In this document: one piece after another, positions 1-8,759 of the stretch
Numbering within the stretch: the first letter of the stretch is position 1
How the letters are laid out: the number at the start of each line of letters is the position of its first letter
Assembly (NCBI RefSeq): GCF_002368395.1
Contig: NZ_AP018254.1
Location: 1,984,001-2,048,000, forward strand
Reading direction: 5' to 3'
Length of the DNA stretch: 64,000 bases
Source of the DNA: Calothrix sp. NIES-3974
Lineage (GTDB): Bacteria > Cyanobacteriota > Cyanobacteriia > Cyanobacteriales > Nostocaceae
Translations under genes and position numbers: made by a program
Notes under the pieces: model-generated
Databases searched by the model: none
Told to the model about the DNA's origin: nothing
Seen by the model: the letters and a program-made list of their open reading frames with translations, nothing else

Positions 1-1157
1 ATATCCACGGGAACAGATGCCAACATAATCCCGGTAATCCCGGCAAATACAAACATAATCAACCCACCCAATGCAAATAACATCGGTGTATCCAATCGTA
101 ATTTTCCTCCCCAAATTGTCCCTACCCAGGCAAAAACCTTTATACCAGTGGGTACAGAAATTAACATCGTCGAGAACATAAACAGTATCCGCATCCAACC
201 GGGTGTACCACTGGTAAACATGTGGTGTACCCAAACAATGCCGCTTAAACCGGTAATAATTAAAGATGAGACAGCAACGACTTTATAACCAAATAGGGGT
301 TTGCGAGCATAGACAGGAAATATTTCCGAAAAAATCCCGAATACTGGCAAAATAATTACGTACACTGCTGGATGGGAATAAAACCAGAAAAAGTGCTGGT
401 ATAAAACCGGATCACCCCCCCTAGCAGGGTCAAAGAAACTGGTTCCCACCGTCAAGTCAAATAACAACATCACTGCTCCTGCGGTGAGGGCTGGTAATCC
501 AAATAACTGGATAATTTGGGCACTTAACACAGTCCAAACATAGGCTGGCATTCGGAAAAATCCCATTCCTGGGGCACGCATTCTGATAATAGTGGTGACA
601 ATATTTACAGCCCCTAAAATCGATGATATCCCCGATAGGGCTACTGCTAACAACCAGAGAAATTGACCGTTAAACAAAATACCCGTAGGATTCTGGGTGC
701 TAACCGGTGGGTAAGACCACCATCCAGCTTGAGCTGGACCACCGGGGACAAAAAAGCTGGCCATGAGGATAATACCGAAGATAGGAACCATCCAAAAGGC
801 TACGGCATTTAAGCGGGGAAAGGCCATATCCCGTGCGCCAATCATTAAGGGGACGAGGTAATTGGCTAAACCTGCAAGGACAGGGAATGTCCACATAAAT
901 AGCATGACGGTTCCATGCATGGTAAACATGGCGTTGTAGACGGTGCGGTCTACCAGGTCTGCTTCGGGGGTGATTAATTCACCGCGAATAATCATGGCGA
1001 ATATGCCACCGATGAGGAAAAAGATGAAGGCTGTAACGGTGTATTGGATACCGATGACTTTATGGTCGGTGCTGAAGCTAAAAAATGTTTTCCAGGTGGT
1101 GGGTGGATGATGGTGGGTTTCGTGAATTTTGGTTGTTTCTGTTTGTGTGCTAGTCAT
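1..1157 (-). CDS. ctaD: Heme-copper terminal oxidase subunit I (partial, C-terminus outside window)
   Basis: This is the catalytic subunit of a respiratory terminal oxidase, which reduces O2 to water in the membrane. I read it from ATG at 1157; the C-terminus runs off the window. Visible motifs are FTMHGTVMLF (low-spin haem histidine), VWVHHMFTSG (paired CuB histidines) and, near 370-395, FWFYSHPAVY. The last has YSHPxVY where A1-type enzymes have GHPEVY, so the D-channel glutamate is replaced. This is the signature of A2-type heme-copper oxidases, while the crosslinking Tyr is kept. It follows subunit II (1346-2248) on the same strand, and subunit III should lie beyond base 1. With the CuA-less subunit II this fits the cyanobacterial alternative oxidase (ARTO/cox3). 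Family call sure; electron donor inferred. Confidence 0.95.
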   Translation of the reverse strand, partial: MTSTQTETTKIHETHHHPPTTWKTFFSFSTDHKVIGIQYTVTAFIFFLIGGIFAMIIRGELITPEADLVDRTVYNAMFTMHGTVMLFMWTFPVLAGLANYLVPLMIGARDMAFPRLNAVAFWMVPIFGIILMASFFVPGGPAQAGWWSYPPVSTQNPTGILFNGQFLWLLAVALSGISSILGAVNIVTTIIRMRAPGMGFFRMPAYVWTVLSAQIIQLFGLPALTAGAVMLLFDLTVGTSFFDPARGGDPVLYQHFFWFYSHPAVYVIILPVFGIFSEIFPVYARKPLFGYKVVAVSSLIITGLSGIVWVHHMFTSGTPGWMRILFMFSTMLISVPTGIKVFAWVGTIWGGKLRLDTPMLFALGGLIMFVFAGITGIMLASVPVD

Positions 1158-1345
1158 GGAATTTTGGATTTTGGATTTTGGATTACTGGGAATCTCTAAT
1201 TACTGAATTGAAAGGGAGTGGGGAGTGGGAAAAAACCACTTTCATTGGTTCTGAGCTAAATTCAGCAACATCCGTAATTTATTCGTAGACGTATCATTGC
1301 TACGTCTCTACGACAATTTTTCGTGTGTAAACAATACCGATCTAC

Positions 1346-2248
1346 TTAGTGGTAATTTACTATTGGGGGTTGTGCTGGAATTACGGTTGGCCAATCGGTG
1401 TGAATGGGGTGTTCTGTTTTTTTGGTATATTCGGATGCTGCTTGGTTGAAGGCTAGGGATGGTGGTTGGCTAGAGGCTATTTTTAACCATTCTTGGTATT
1501 TTTCGGCGGATTCGACGACGACATCGGCTTGCATTGTTGCAAAGTAGGTTCCACTGTACTGGGAATCCCGTAGGCGATATTTACCTTCCCGGATGGGGGT
1601 AAATTCAAAGTCGATGGTTTCTCCGGGGATGACATCCTGTTTGACGCGGAATGCGGGAATGTAAAAGCCGTGGATGACATCTTCGGAGGTGAGTTGGAGG
1701 TAAGCGCGTTGATTTACTGGTAAATGTAATTCTGTGCTGGTAATATTTTGTTCGGGATAGCGAAACACCCAAGCCCATTGCTTGGAATGAACTTCGATTT
1801 TGGGTGGGGGGGTACTTTCCTCTGGAAGGGATGCGGCATTTGCGGATGGCATACCCATTGACATGTGGAAGTGATGATCCATTGGTCCGCGAAGGGAAAT
1901 TTGGTCGTAGATTTGGTAGCTATAGATGGCAATCCAAATGACCAGGACGAAGGGTATGGCTGTCCAGACCACTTCTAGGGTGAGATTACCTTCAATGGGT
2001 GGACCATCACTCATATCATATTTACCAGCGCGGTGGAAAATAATCGAATACAGGATTGCTCCGGTTACTCCCAGGAAAATAAAAGCTCCAATGGTGACTA
2101 GAAAGCTGAATAGATGATCGATGAGTATGGATTCGGCTGCGGCTTCAGGGGGTAGCCAGGAGTAGGATTGTTGCCCAATCCAGACGCTAATGATAGCTAG
2201 GACGATAAAACTAATGATTAACAGGATAATATTGCGGTTATTCATCAC
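1346..2248 (-). CDS. ctaC: Terminal oxidase subunit II lacking the CuA cysteines (ARTO type)
   Basis: 300 aa oxidase subunit II. Hydrophobic helices lie near residues 7-25 and 46-70, with a third hydrophobic stretch at 94-111; the periplasmic or lumenal cupredoxin domain follows (about 150-245). In cytochrome c oxidases this domain binds the CuA pair through a CxxxCxxxHxxM motif. Here the equivalent stretch at residues 228-239 reads DSQYSGTYFATM, so both cysteines and the second histidine are gone, although His193 and Met239 remain. Loss of CuA is typical of quinol oxidases such as CyoA and of the cyanobacterial CtaCII/Cox3 proteins, so a quinol rather than cytochrome c or plastocyanin donor is inferred. 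A 188-bp gap with short repeats separates it from ctaD downstream. The upstream DUF2231 gene ends 7 bp before its start. Confidence 0.93.
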   Translation of the reverse strand: MMNNRNIILLIISFIVLAIISVWIGQQSYSWLPPEAAAESILIDHLFSFLVTIGAFIFLGVTGAILYSIIFHRAGKYDMSDGPPIEGNLTLEVVWTAIPFVLVIWIAIYSYQIYDQISLRGPMDHHFHMSMGMPSANAASLPEESTPPPKIEVHSKQWAWVFRYPEQNITSTELHLPVNQRAYLQLTSEDVIHGFYIPAFRVKQDVIPGETIDFEFTPIREGKYRLRDSQYSGTYFATMQADVVVESAEKYQEWLKIASSQPPSLAFNQAASEYTKKTEHPIHTDWPTVIPAQPPIVNYH

Positions 2249-2255
2249 TAATAAA

Positions 2256-2855
2256 TTATTTCAACACAAGATTGGGATTTTCACCTAACCGCAGTAGACG
2301 GACGGCGGTGTTATGGACACCAAATTCGCCAGCCATATGGGCACCTAGTGTACCGTGGAGGTACATGAGGAACATAATAATTAGCCCAACAAGCAGATAG
2401 CTCCATTGCACTTGTCGGGACATGTCGTTGCGCCAGTAAAAACGTTGAAAGCCTCGCCAGACAGTCATCCCCACAATCATGGTTAGGAGAAATACTCCAC
2501 CGACACCATGCCAAATCAGGGTTTCTGCGGCTGGGAGTCCCCAAGCGCTTTTGACATCACTGGGGGGTTGGGCGAGGATAATTTCGTAGAATCCGGAAGC
2601 AACGGTAAAAAAGGTGACAATGGCGGCGGCGAGCATATTGTACCAACCTACGTCAAAGAAGGCGGCACGGGTGGCTGGAATTGCCAGGAATTTAAATACG
2701 GGTTTTTCTAGGGTATAAAATACACCAACAATATCAAAGGCGATCGCGACAATAAATAATCCCAGGGTCAAGTGGACTAGATTAGGATGGATGGGAATGG
2801 TGTAGGGTAGTCCATTTGCACCTAGAGACAAATGCTCGACTAGTTCTTGACTCAT
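2256..2855 (-). CDS. DUF2231 membrane protein, second copy
   Basis: 199 aa integral membrane protein of the DUF2231 type, with about four hydrophobic helices after a short N-terminus (MSQELVEHLSLGANGLPY). The frame is open up to 2912, but the ATG at 2855 is preferred: it has a strong AGAGGGG ribosome site and forms an ATGA overlap with the stop of the upstream DUF2231 gene, which implies translational coupling. The two DUF2231 proteins share the pattern IHPxxVHxxxG/A near the N-terminus, so they are paralogues or partner subunits. Their position directly ahead of the ctaC-like gene matches what I recall of the heterocyst cox3 operon of Anabaena, where two small membrane-protein genes precede the cox genes. 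Function unknown; a subunit or assembly role for the oxidase is inferred. Confidence 0.85.
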   Translation of the reverse strand: MSQELVEHLSLGANGLPYTIPIHPNLVHLTLGLFIVAIAFDIVGVFYTLEKPVFKFLAIPATRAAFFDVGWYNMLAAAIVTFFTVASGFYEIILAQPPSDVKSAWGLPAAETLIWHGVGGVFLLTMIVGMTVWRGFQRFYWRNDMSRQVQWSYLLVGLIIMFLMYLHGTLGAHMAGEFGVHNTAVRLLRLGENPNLVLK

Positions 2856-3352
2856 AAAATCCCCTCTTTGACGGCTTCGACAACTGGTGCTGTATGCAAT
2901 CCGTATACCCAAACCAGTTTATCTCCCAGGTAAATTTGGTAACAGACCAAAAGTGTCAAAAATACTCCTACTCCTAGGTAGGAAATCGGTAAACTTTTCG
3001 GGTCGCGTAAACGAATTACATACCGCCACCCGGTAATTGCAGCAATCACCCCCGATAATGACCAACCTATTAGGGTATGTAAATTTAATACTGGTTCGAC
3101 GGCTCTGTAAGCTAGGGCTAAACCAGCTTCGATTTGACCAAAAACAATGGCCACAAAGATGGAAATGGTGGCAAAAAACATGTTCCACCAACTCACTTCC
3201 AATAGACGGGGATTACGGGTAAAGTAGCCAATTACATCGCAAAGGAAGGCAAATAAAACCATCGCAATCACAAAATGGACAACGATGGGGTGAATGGTAT
3301 CCGGATAGGGTAGATTATGTTCATTTAGGGGTGGAAGCAAATTCTCGAACAT
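2852..3352 (-). CDS. DUF2231 membrane protein, first gene of the oxidase operon
   Basis: 166 aa, with four predicted membrane helices (about residues 25-45, 55-75, 90-110 and 125-145). It starts at ATG 3352 with MFENLLPPLNEHNLPYPDTI and contains IHPIVVHFVIAM, the DUF2231-type histidine-containing first helix. Its TGA stop overlaps the ATG of the next gene by 4 bp. It is the first gene of the run DUF2231-DUF2231-ctaC-ctaD, so the operon promoter should lie in 3353-3545, where I see no clear sigma-70 hexamers. The conserved histidines could bind haem, but nothing here proves it. Confidence 0.85.
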   Translation of the reverse strand: MFENLLPPLNEHNLPYPDTIHPIVVHFVIAMVLFAFLCDVIGYFTRNPRLLEVSWWNMFFATISIFVAIVFGQIEAGLALAYRAVEPVLNLHTLIGWSLSGVIAAITGWRYVIRLRDPKSLPISYLGVGVFLTLLVCYQIYLGDKLVWVYGLHTAPVVEAVKEGIL

Positions 3353-3484
3353 TGTGTTCCCTTCTACATATTTGTTTATATCTAGCGAAGCATTTGCTAC
3401 AACTTACGACTTGATATTAACAACAAAACCACACTTGTAAACTGGAGTAAAGATTAAATTTAGCTGAGTTGAAAGTGTGTAGGA

Positions 3485-3512
3485 AGTAGAGACGACCCGT
3501 CGGGTCGTTTGT
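3485..3512. repeat. Palindromic repeat, ACGACCCG core
   Basis: ACGACCCG-T-CGGGTCGT forms an 8-bp perfect stem at 3492-3508, preceded by GTAGAG. It belongs to the dispersed palindrome family also seen at 16867, 22186, 23848, 33430, 59807 and 63305. It lies between the stop of the glycosyltransferase gene and the start of the oxidase operon, both on the minus strand, so it could act in termination of one or in the leader of the other. Confidence 0.7.
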
Positions 3513-3545
3513 GCAGGGAGTTAGAGAAAAACAGCTATTTCCTAT

Positions 3546-4790
3546 TTACAAGACTGGGCTGACAATGTTGTTTTGGTTGTGGTTCTGATTTGCTTCTGTT
3601 TCGATAATTTGATGGAGAATGGTTCTGAGGCGATTGCCCCAACTGCGATCGCGGTCGTAAAATTGAGATTGTAACCGTTGACAGGCTAAACGTTTACGGT
3701 TATAAATCTCTAAATCGCGATAAAGTAATAAAATCGCTTCCCGATAGGCAGAAATATCCTCCGGGGGAACGGAAATTACAGCCTCATCGACGTAGGATAG
3801 GGCTGGACATACGGGAGATGTGACGACAGGACGACCACAGAGAATACTTTCGGCGACAACACGATTAAACCCTTCCACGAATTCTGTACGCGTGGGAACA
3901 ACTACAATGTGGGAACGAGCGAACATTTCCCGCATTTGGGGTTTGAGTAAGTAACCGTGGCAAAAAAAGTTATCTGTTAACCCGCTCTCCCGGACTGCAT
4001 GACGCAGGGTTTCTAGTTGGGAACCACCACCGCAAATATGGAAATGAATATCACTAATTCCGACTGCGGTAATGCTGCGGGCAATTTCTAATAAATCAAA
4101 TACCCCTTTGTCGTATTCTACCCGACCAGCAAACAAAACATGAAACGGCGATCGCACTGGTGATGGTGGTGGGATATCTGCAAAATCCTTGGGTCGATAG
4201 GATGGTAAAAATTCAAATACAGGAGAGTTTTGTTTAACTGTTAATTGCTGAATTTGTCTCGCAATTTCGTTCGATACAGCTAAAATTCCTGCACATTTAT
4301 TGGCAAACAGATGACGACTTAAATATAAAGCGATTTTTTCTCCCCAACTTTGACCCCCATATTCTCGCCATAATACACAATGCACGGAGGGAATGACTCG
4401 AATACCTAACCAGGAAAATAAATATAAAACAAACCAATGGGTTGTACCACTAGATGCAATTAAAACATTCGCACGAAACCGCAAGGCAGAAATTAATAAC
4501 TTGATTCCGTAGAATATTTGCCGTAAATGATACACAATACCACCAGCATTCGGTAGGGGAACAGGGAGTTTTTCAATCATAAATTGTTCTCCCTGAATTA
4601 AGTCATGGGTTTTAGCTTGGGCAATTACGTAGGCTTGAGCGTCGAATTCCTGACAAACATCATAAAATTGACTAGAATAGGTGACAGAAACCTGTGCCGG
4701 AGATTGTTCCCCTTGACTCCAATATTTATAGGATTGAATTACGTCTTCAGGTCCAACTGCATACAGAATTCTCAGTGATTTTGACTTCAT
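3546..4790 (-). CDS. Glycosyltransferase, GT4-like (GT-B fold)
   Basis: 414 aa, start ATG 4790 (MKSKSLRILYAVGPEDVIQS). The C-terminal half is a Glycos_transf_1 domain: FHVLFAGRVEYDKGVFDLLE opens the nucleotide-sugar-binding Rossmann fold (about residues 222-241), and EFVEGFNRVVAESI carries the E-x7-E motif that binds the donor in family GT4. The enzyme should transfer a sugar from an NDP-sugar (or UDP-GlcNAc-like donor) to a glycan or lipid acceptor. No signal peptide; probably cytoplasmic or membrane-associated. It is monocistronic here. A second glycosyltransferase, now broken, lies 2.5 kb away at 7289-8018, so this may be a residue of a polysaccharide cluster interrupted by the RloAB module. 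Substrate unknown. Confidence 0.85.
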   Translation of the reverse strand: MKSKSLRILYAVGPEDVIQSYKYWSQGEQSPAQVSVTYSSQFYDVCQEFDAQAYVIAQAKTHDLIQGEQFMIEKLPVPLPNAGGIVYHLRQIFYGIKLLISALRFRANVLIASSGTTHWFVLYLFSWLGIRVIPSVHCVLWREYGGQSWGEKIALYLSRHLFANKCAGILAVSNEIARQIQQLTVKQNSPVFEFLPSYRPKDFADIPPPSPVRSPFHVLFAGRVEYDKGVFDLLEIARSITAVGISDIHFHICGGGSQLETLRHAVRESGLTDNFFCHGYLLKPQMREMFARSHIVVVPTRTEFVEGFNRVVAESILCGRPVVTSPVCPALSYVDEAVISVPPEDISAYREAILLLYRDLEIYNRKRLACQRLQSQFYDRDRSWGNRLRTILHQIIETEANQNHNQNNIVSPVL

Positions 4791-5012
4791 AGATACCCTG
4801 ATAATAAAATGCTAATCAGTGTTTAATTTGACCAATTATTCCTCAGAAATTTCCATAATTGGTTAGCACACGATTCATTCTAATCAAGGATTATACTGAA
4901 TTAGCTCTATCGGAAGTAAATTTTTTCCAGATTTTGCTATTACTGGATAAAAATATTACTGCTACTTACGAATTCGCAATCAAGGTTGACAAAACTTTAT
5001 AATCAAAGTTTA

Positions 5013-5096
5013 CTAACCCAAGTTGCTATTTATAAAAGAATGTCGATATAATTAAAGTCTGCTAACCCAAGTTGCTAGTTATAAAAGAATATCGAT
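5013..5096. repeat. Tandem 35-bp direct repeat upstream region
   Basis: Two 35-bp units at 5013-5047 and 5062-5096 start CTAACCCAAGTTGCTA and end in AAAAGAATNTCGAT, with two mismatches between them and a 49-bp period. The 4791-5209 gap has no other gene-like content. The pair lies beyond the 3' end of the rloAB genes and upstream of the glycosyltransferase gene start (4790), so it could be a direct-repeat operator or simply a local duplication. Confidence 0.75.
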
Positions 5097-5209
5097 TTTC
5101 AAGTACAAAATCTAAAATTTTCGTGTCTAAAAATACAGGAAAACAGATATTATGTATCACATCGATACATTATGATACATTTAGAGGCATTAACTAGCAA
5201 CTTACATTA

Positions 5210-5815
5210 CTACTTAATAAATTTATTGAGTTCTTGGACTAAAAGATGCACTGTTGTACAAGGATTGTCTTGAGCAGGAATGTGAGGATCGTATTGATTG
5301 AGTAGATTCGTAGCGTTTCTGATGGCGGTAGATTGCTGATCAAGTAGTTCATCGTAAATTGTTTCACTATTTTTTTTATACCCTCGATTCAAAAGAAGAC
5401 CTAATTTTTTGAGATAATCACTTCGAGGAATTCCAGTATTGATAAACTCAAAGTGAAGGACATACCATAATTCAAATGCTTCATTAGAATAAGCTACTTG
5501 GAAACCTTGGTTTTCAGCATTGTTGATAGCATTATTAAAATCTTCGGGAGTCCAAGAATCTCTATCGAAAACACACCAGACTTGATCATACTCTTCTTGC
5601 TGATTTAACTCTTTAGCAAAGTTTACGAGTTTACTAGGATTTTTTCCTAATCCCTTGACATCTATTTCTGCAACATTTTTAGGAACACGAAAGCTTCTAA
5701 AGTAATTAGGTTCAGTTTTCTCCCCCTCACACACAATCAAGAATCTCTGTCTAACTTCTTTCGTGTCAACTTTTCTCGAAGAATATCCACGGGAATATGG
5801 CTTTCTTTTAGACAT
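5210..5815 (-). CDS. rloB: RloB-family Toprim-like nuclease (AbiLii-like)
   Basis: 201 aa protein of the RloB family (PF13707-like). It starts with a basic segment (MSKRKPYSRGYSSRKV), then LIVCEGEKTEPNYF (acidic Glu30/Glu32 region), KGLGKNPSKLV and VWCVFDRDSW with the Asp84-x-Asp86 pair. These are the Toprim-type acidic clusters expected to bind metal. The C-terminal part has NEAFELWYVLHF, conserved in RloB proteins. The frame opens at a TTG at 5824, but the ATG at 5815 is chosen because it gives an 8-bp overlap (ATGTCTAA) with the upstream ATPase gene. Together they match RloA/RloB pairs, first seen in restriction loci, and the AbiL phage-defence system. Nuclease activity is inferred. Confidence 0.85.
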   Translation of the reverse strand: MSKRKPYSRGYSSRKVDTKEVRQRFLIVCEGEKTEPNYFRSFRVPKNVAEIDVKGLGKNPSKLVNFAKELNQQEEYDQVWCVFDRDSWTPEDFNNAINNAENQGFQVAYSNEAFELWYVLHFEFINTGIPRSDYLKKLGLLLNRGYKKNSETIYDELLDQQSTAIRNATNLLNQYDPHIPAQDNPCTTVHLLVQELNKFIK

Positions 5816-7094
5816 TGCTTTCAATCAAGTAATTTAGATTACCTATATAAGGGATTGCACCATATCTTCCCTTGATATAATCACTCTCGAAAGATGCATC
5901 ATTACGTATTTTATACTCGGCTAGGGAGTACAAATCTGTTGCACCATATCTGTTCTTTTCAGTAAACCAAATCTGATCTCTACGAAAGATTTTATTACTA
6001 AGTAGATTGGTATCATGGGTCATGAAAATTAGTTGAGCATTGTTGGGATTTGCTTCCTGAGAATTAAATAGCTTAACAATTGCAAGGCTAATTAAAGGAT
6101 GAAGTCTTGCATCAAACTCATCTATAATTAGAATCTCTCCTTCTTTCAAAGCACAGATCAAAGGACCAGCTAAGGCAAAAACCTTTTTTGTCCCTTCAGA
6201 CTCATGACTTTCTAAATCAAACTTTTCGATTGACTTGTGCTTCCCGTCAGCATCAAACTTCTGATGGGAAATACCAATTGAAGTTGCTTTACCTCTTCCT
6301 GCTTTAATTATGAGCTTCTTCAAAACATCCGGCATTTCATCGGGTAGTGATTCATCGGTAAAATCTTCCTGCTCAACTTGTATATCGCTAATCCCTAAGT
6401 CTAACTTTTTGACAAATTGAACAATATCAGCTTTGTTCTTATTATTTATTAGACAACTGATTGTATAATTTCGATAAACTTCATCATGCAGACCTGAAAT
6501 TATGTTAAGCTTATCCGCTATATACTCTAAAATTCTTTCGGCTATATCAACATTAAATTGAGCGGAAACAGACAAAAAAAGCGCATTACTTCTAGTTCTT
6601 TGTTGAACACCATCGGCCTTATAAACTTTGGAGGTTTTGATACTATCAAGTTGACGTTCAAATAGATTAGTTTCCCTAACTTTAGGAACATAAAATAGCC
6701 ACTCAGATATTACTCGCTCTTGCGTTACCTGAAAACCATATCGATATTTTCTTCCGTCCATTAAAAATGCTAACTCGAAGTGTGACGGCTTTCCTTCAGT
6801 TTCTGTACTGAGTCTAAACGGTTCCACTTCTATTTCATCTGTACTTTGAGTTTCTTTCGATGAGTTGACCATAAACCACTTCATGAAGCGTAATGCTTTC
6901 GCAAGATTGCTTTTACCGCTAGCATTGGCTCCATATATTGCAGTCGTCTTCAGTAGTTTCAGATGCTTATCTATCTCAAAAGTGTTATTTTCATCAAGGC
7001 TCTTATCTTTTGATACCAAATTAGCTGCCACCATACTAAAGGTGACTGGCTCCTTGAATGATCTGTAATTACCAACACTAAATTCGATAAGCAT
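5808..7094 (-). CDS. rloA: RloA/AbiLi-like AAA ATPase (OLD/SMC-like)
   Basis: 428 aa ATPase of the AAA_15/AAA_21 type. It begins MLIEFSVGNYRSFKEPVTFS, the usual N-terminal strand of these overcoming-lysogenization-defect-like ATPases. Walker A is GANASGKS at residues 55-62; Walker B is ILIIDEFDARLHP in the C-terminal third, followed by IFMTHDTNLL with the H-loop. The middle is an insertion, probably coiled-coil or dimerisation region. It is cotranslated with the RloB-type gene (8-bp overlap), so the two should form one complex in which ATP binding controls the nuclease. Anti-phage defence by abortive infection is known for the AbiL family; here it is inferred from the gene pair. AT content appears higher than in neighbouring housekeeping genes, consistent with transfer. 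Confidence 0.88.
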   Translation of the reverse strand: MLIEFSVGNYRSFKEPVTFSMVAANLVSKDKSLDENNTFEIDKHLKLLKTTAIYGANASGKSNLAKALRFMKWFMVNSSKETQSTDEIEVEPFRLSTETEGKPSHFELAFLMDGRKYRYGFQVTQERVISEWLFYVPKVRETNLFERQLDSIKTSKVYKADGVQQRTRSNALFLSVSAQFNVDIAERILEYIADKLNIISGLHDEVYRNYTISCLINNKNKADIVQFVKKLDLGISDIQVEQEDFTDESLPDEMPDVLKKLIIKAGRGKATSIGISHQKFDADGKHKSIEKFDLESHESEGTKKVFALAGPLICALKEGEILIIDEFDARLHPLISLAIVKLFNSQEANPNNAQLIFMTHDTNLLSNKIFRRDQIWFTEKNRYGATDLYSLAEYKIRNDASFESDYIKGRYGAIPYIGNLNYLIESNV

Positions 7095-7257
7095 GACTCA
7101 TCCTCTGACTTAAGCAGGTTTTTTGTGAAAAAATCACAAATACCTATCTCAAAGTTAGCAGAAATTAGGATTATTAGATTAAGATATTTTGATATCTTAA
7201 TCCTCGTTAAAACTTTACTTATCAAGATTTATCATCAGATATCCGATGTTGAGAAGA

Positions 7258-7285
7258 AAAAATCCAGCCTTCAAGCTGGATTTTT
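7258..7285 (-). terminator. Bidirectional intrinsic terminator
   Basis: AATCCAGC (7261-7268) pairs with GCTGGATT (7275-7282) around a 6-nt loop. T-runs flank both sides: TTTTT on the plus strand and T6 on the minus strand after the stem. It sits just beyond the stop of the broken glycosyltransferase reading leftward (7289) and upstream of rloA. Confidence 0.8.
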
Positions 7286-7288
7286 CTG

Positions 7289-8018
7289 TTAACGAGTAAT
7301 TCCTAGTAGGAACTGCTTATCTATTTGAGTTCTCACCGGAGAACTTTGGAGAAGTTGCTCATATAAAGATTGGGTTTGCTGACCAAAACGTTCCCAGGAA
7401 AGGTATTTCGCAGTTGCGATCGCATTTGTTCCTAGTTTTTCCCGTAACTTGCGATCGCCAAATATATTGGGGTGCAATTCCCAAGGGATAGACTTTGACC
7501 TGGGATTCCGGTTTTAATCCCGCAGTTACGATTGCATCCGCATCCCGTGAACTATGGCAAATTACCACATCCGCAAGTTTAATGGTTTTAAATTCTTGCC
7601 AATTAATCCAGTGACGGGTCGCCAATTTATACTTGAGGGGTAATTTCATGTATTGGGCGATTTCTTGAGTGATCCTCGCTTGTTCATCCAGAAACTCTAG
7701 ACCATGTAATCGCATAGCTAAAAGTGGTCTTTTATCATCACCTAATTTCTTTAAGCGCTGAAATAAACGCCAGCCAATATTACCTGCCACCTCCACTACA
7801 TCACTATTTTTAGCAATAGTAAATATTCTTTTTTCAACTGCAAATGCGTATACTAATACCGACACAATACTCGGCAAGTTTGTATTGATATAATCTTCTG
7901 CATTGAATAACTGAACTTGGCAGCCCAGGTTTTGCAATTCATGGTGAAGATGCAAATAAACCTTTGACGCTCCTGCATTCCAGTCACTTTTATGTCCAGA
8001 AACAAGTGTGATTTTCAT
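7289..8018 (-). pseudogene. Glycosyltransferase pseudogene, internal deletion and frameshift
   Basis: An N-terminal glycosyltransferase half (219 codons from ATG 8018, MKITLVSGHKSDWNAGASKV) reads well to VKVYPLGIAPQYIW and then continues as nonsense. The reading frame that resumes at about 7477 encodes FGDRKLREKLGTNAIATAKY, LSWERFGQQTQSLYEQLL, the typical last helix of a GT4 enzyme. The approximately 150 residues between them that should bind the nucleotide sugar are missing. A GCGATCGC-rich stretch lies at the junction (7418-7457). The likely history is a deletion between short repeats that also broke the frame. It is therefore read as one dead gene rather than two genes. Confidence 0.8.
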
Positions 8019-8759
8019 AATTTATAGATAATACATCAAGAGAATAGCGGTATTTTTACCTAAGTATTAATGCACGTATTGTTCACTGACAAATATCTAT
8101 TTACCTCATATTATCGTTAAGTATATTCACTCTTCTACTGTAACCAATAACTCCAAGTAATTTAGAAAAATTTGTATTAAATATCTGTAGGTTTATATTT
8201 GCCAAAAATGTTTACACAATGAAAATATCGAAATATAGGAGAAAACACTGATGTATCCTTTAACAGTTTCTTCATATTTGAGATGGATCAGGATAATTAC
8301 GGAAAATCAACCCGTATTTGACGTAAATACTTCCTAATACCGTTTGACTTTGGAGTTAATCCATTTAGAGAAACAGTGGATGCAAGGGTAAGAAAATGTA
8401 TCAAAATTTTTGTGAAATGGTATAACTCTTTTCTCCCTCCATTTCCAAGCTATTCTTAGAGGTGTGACGCAACATGTAGCTTGAAGCTTAAGTGCAAAGC
8501 GTCTAAGATACAGCCTATTCCTGACTTGAAAGTAAGTGAGGAGTAGGGAAAATTCATTTTCATAGGTTTTTGGTGTAACCATTACATATAGGTTATTTCC
8601 CCAGGCCATTTAGACACAGCCAGGAGAGAAAATAGTTCATTATTACTCCCTGCTCCCTATTTTTCAAGCTACACTCCCAAAAACTCTGTAAACTTTTCTG
8701 CTATCCTCCGAAAACCTTGTTAGAATGGGAAGAAGTTGTAAAAATATACTTCAACAGTA
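8019..8759. other. Intergenic region with repeats; possible 28-codon remnant
   Basis: No sizeable gene. A short frame at 8251-8337 on the plus strand (MYPLTVSSYLRWIRIITENQ...) follows AGGAGA at good spacing and may be the head of a truncated gene, but it matches nothing I know. The segment from 8338 (ACCGTTTGACTTTGGA) resembles one at 30790, and 8520-8600 resembles 14060 and 23950, so most of the region is dispersed repeat material. Confidence 0.5.

Noticed and set aside
8334-8609. 91-aa minus-strand frame
   Set aside because: It overlaps dispersed repeat sequence related to 14060, 23950 and 30790, has no ribosome site and an unlikely composition.
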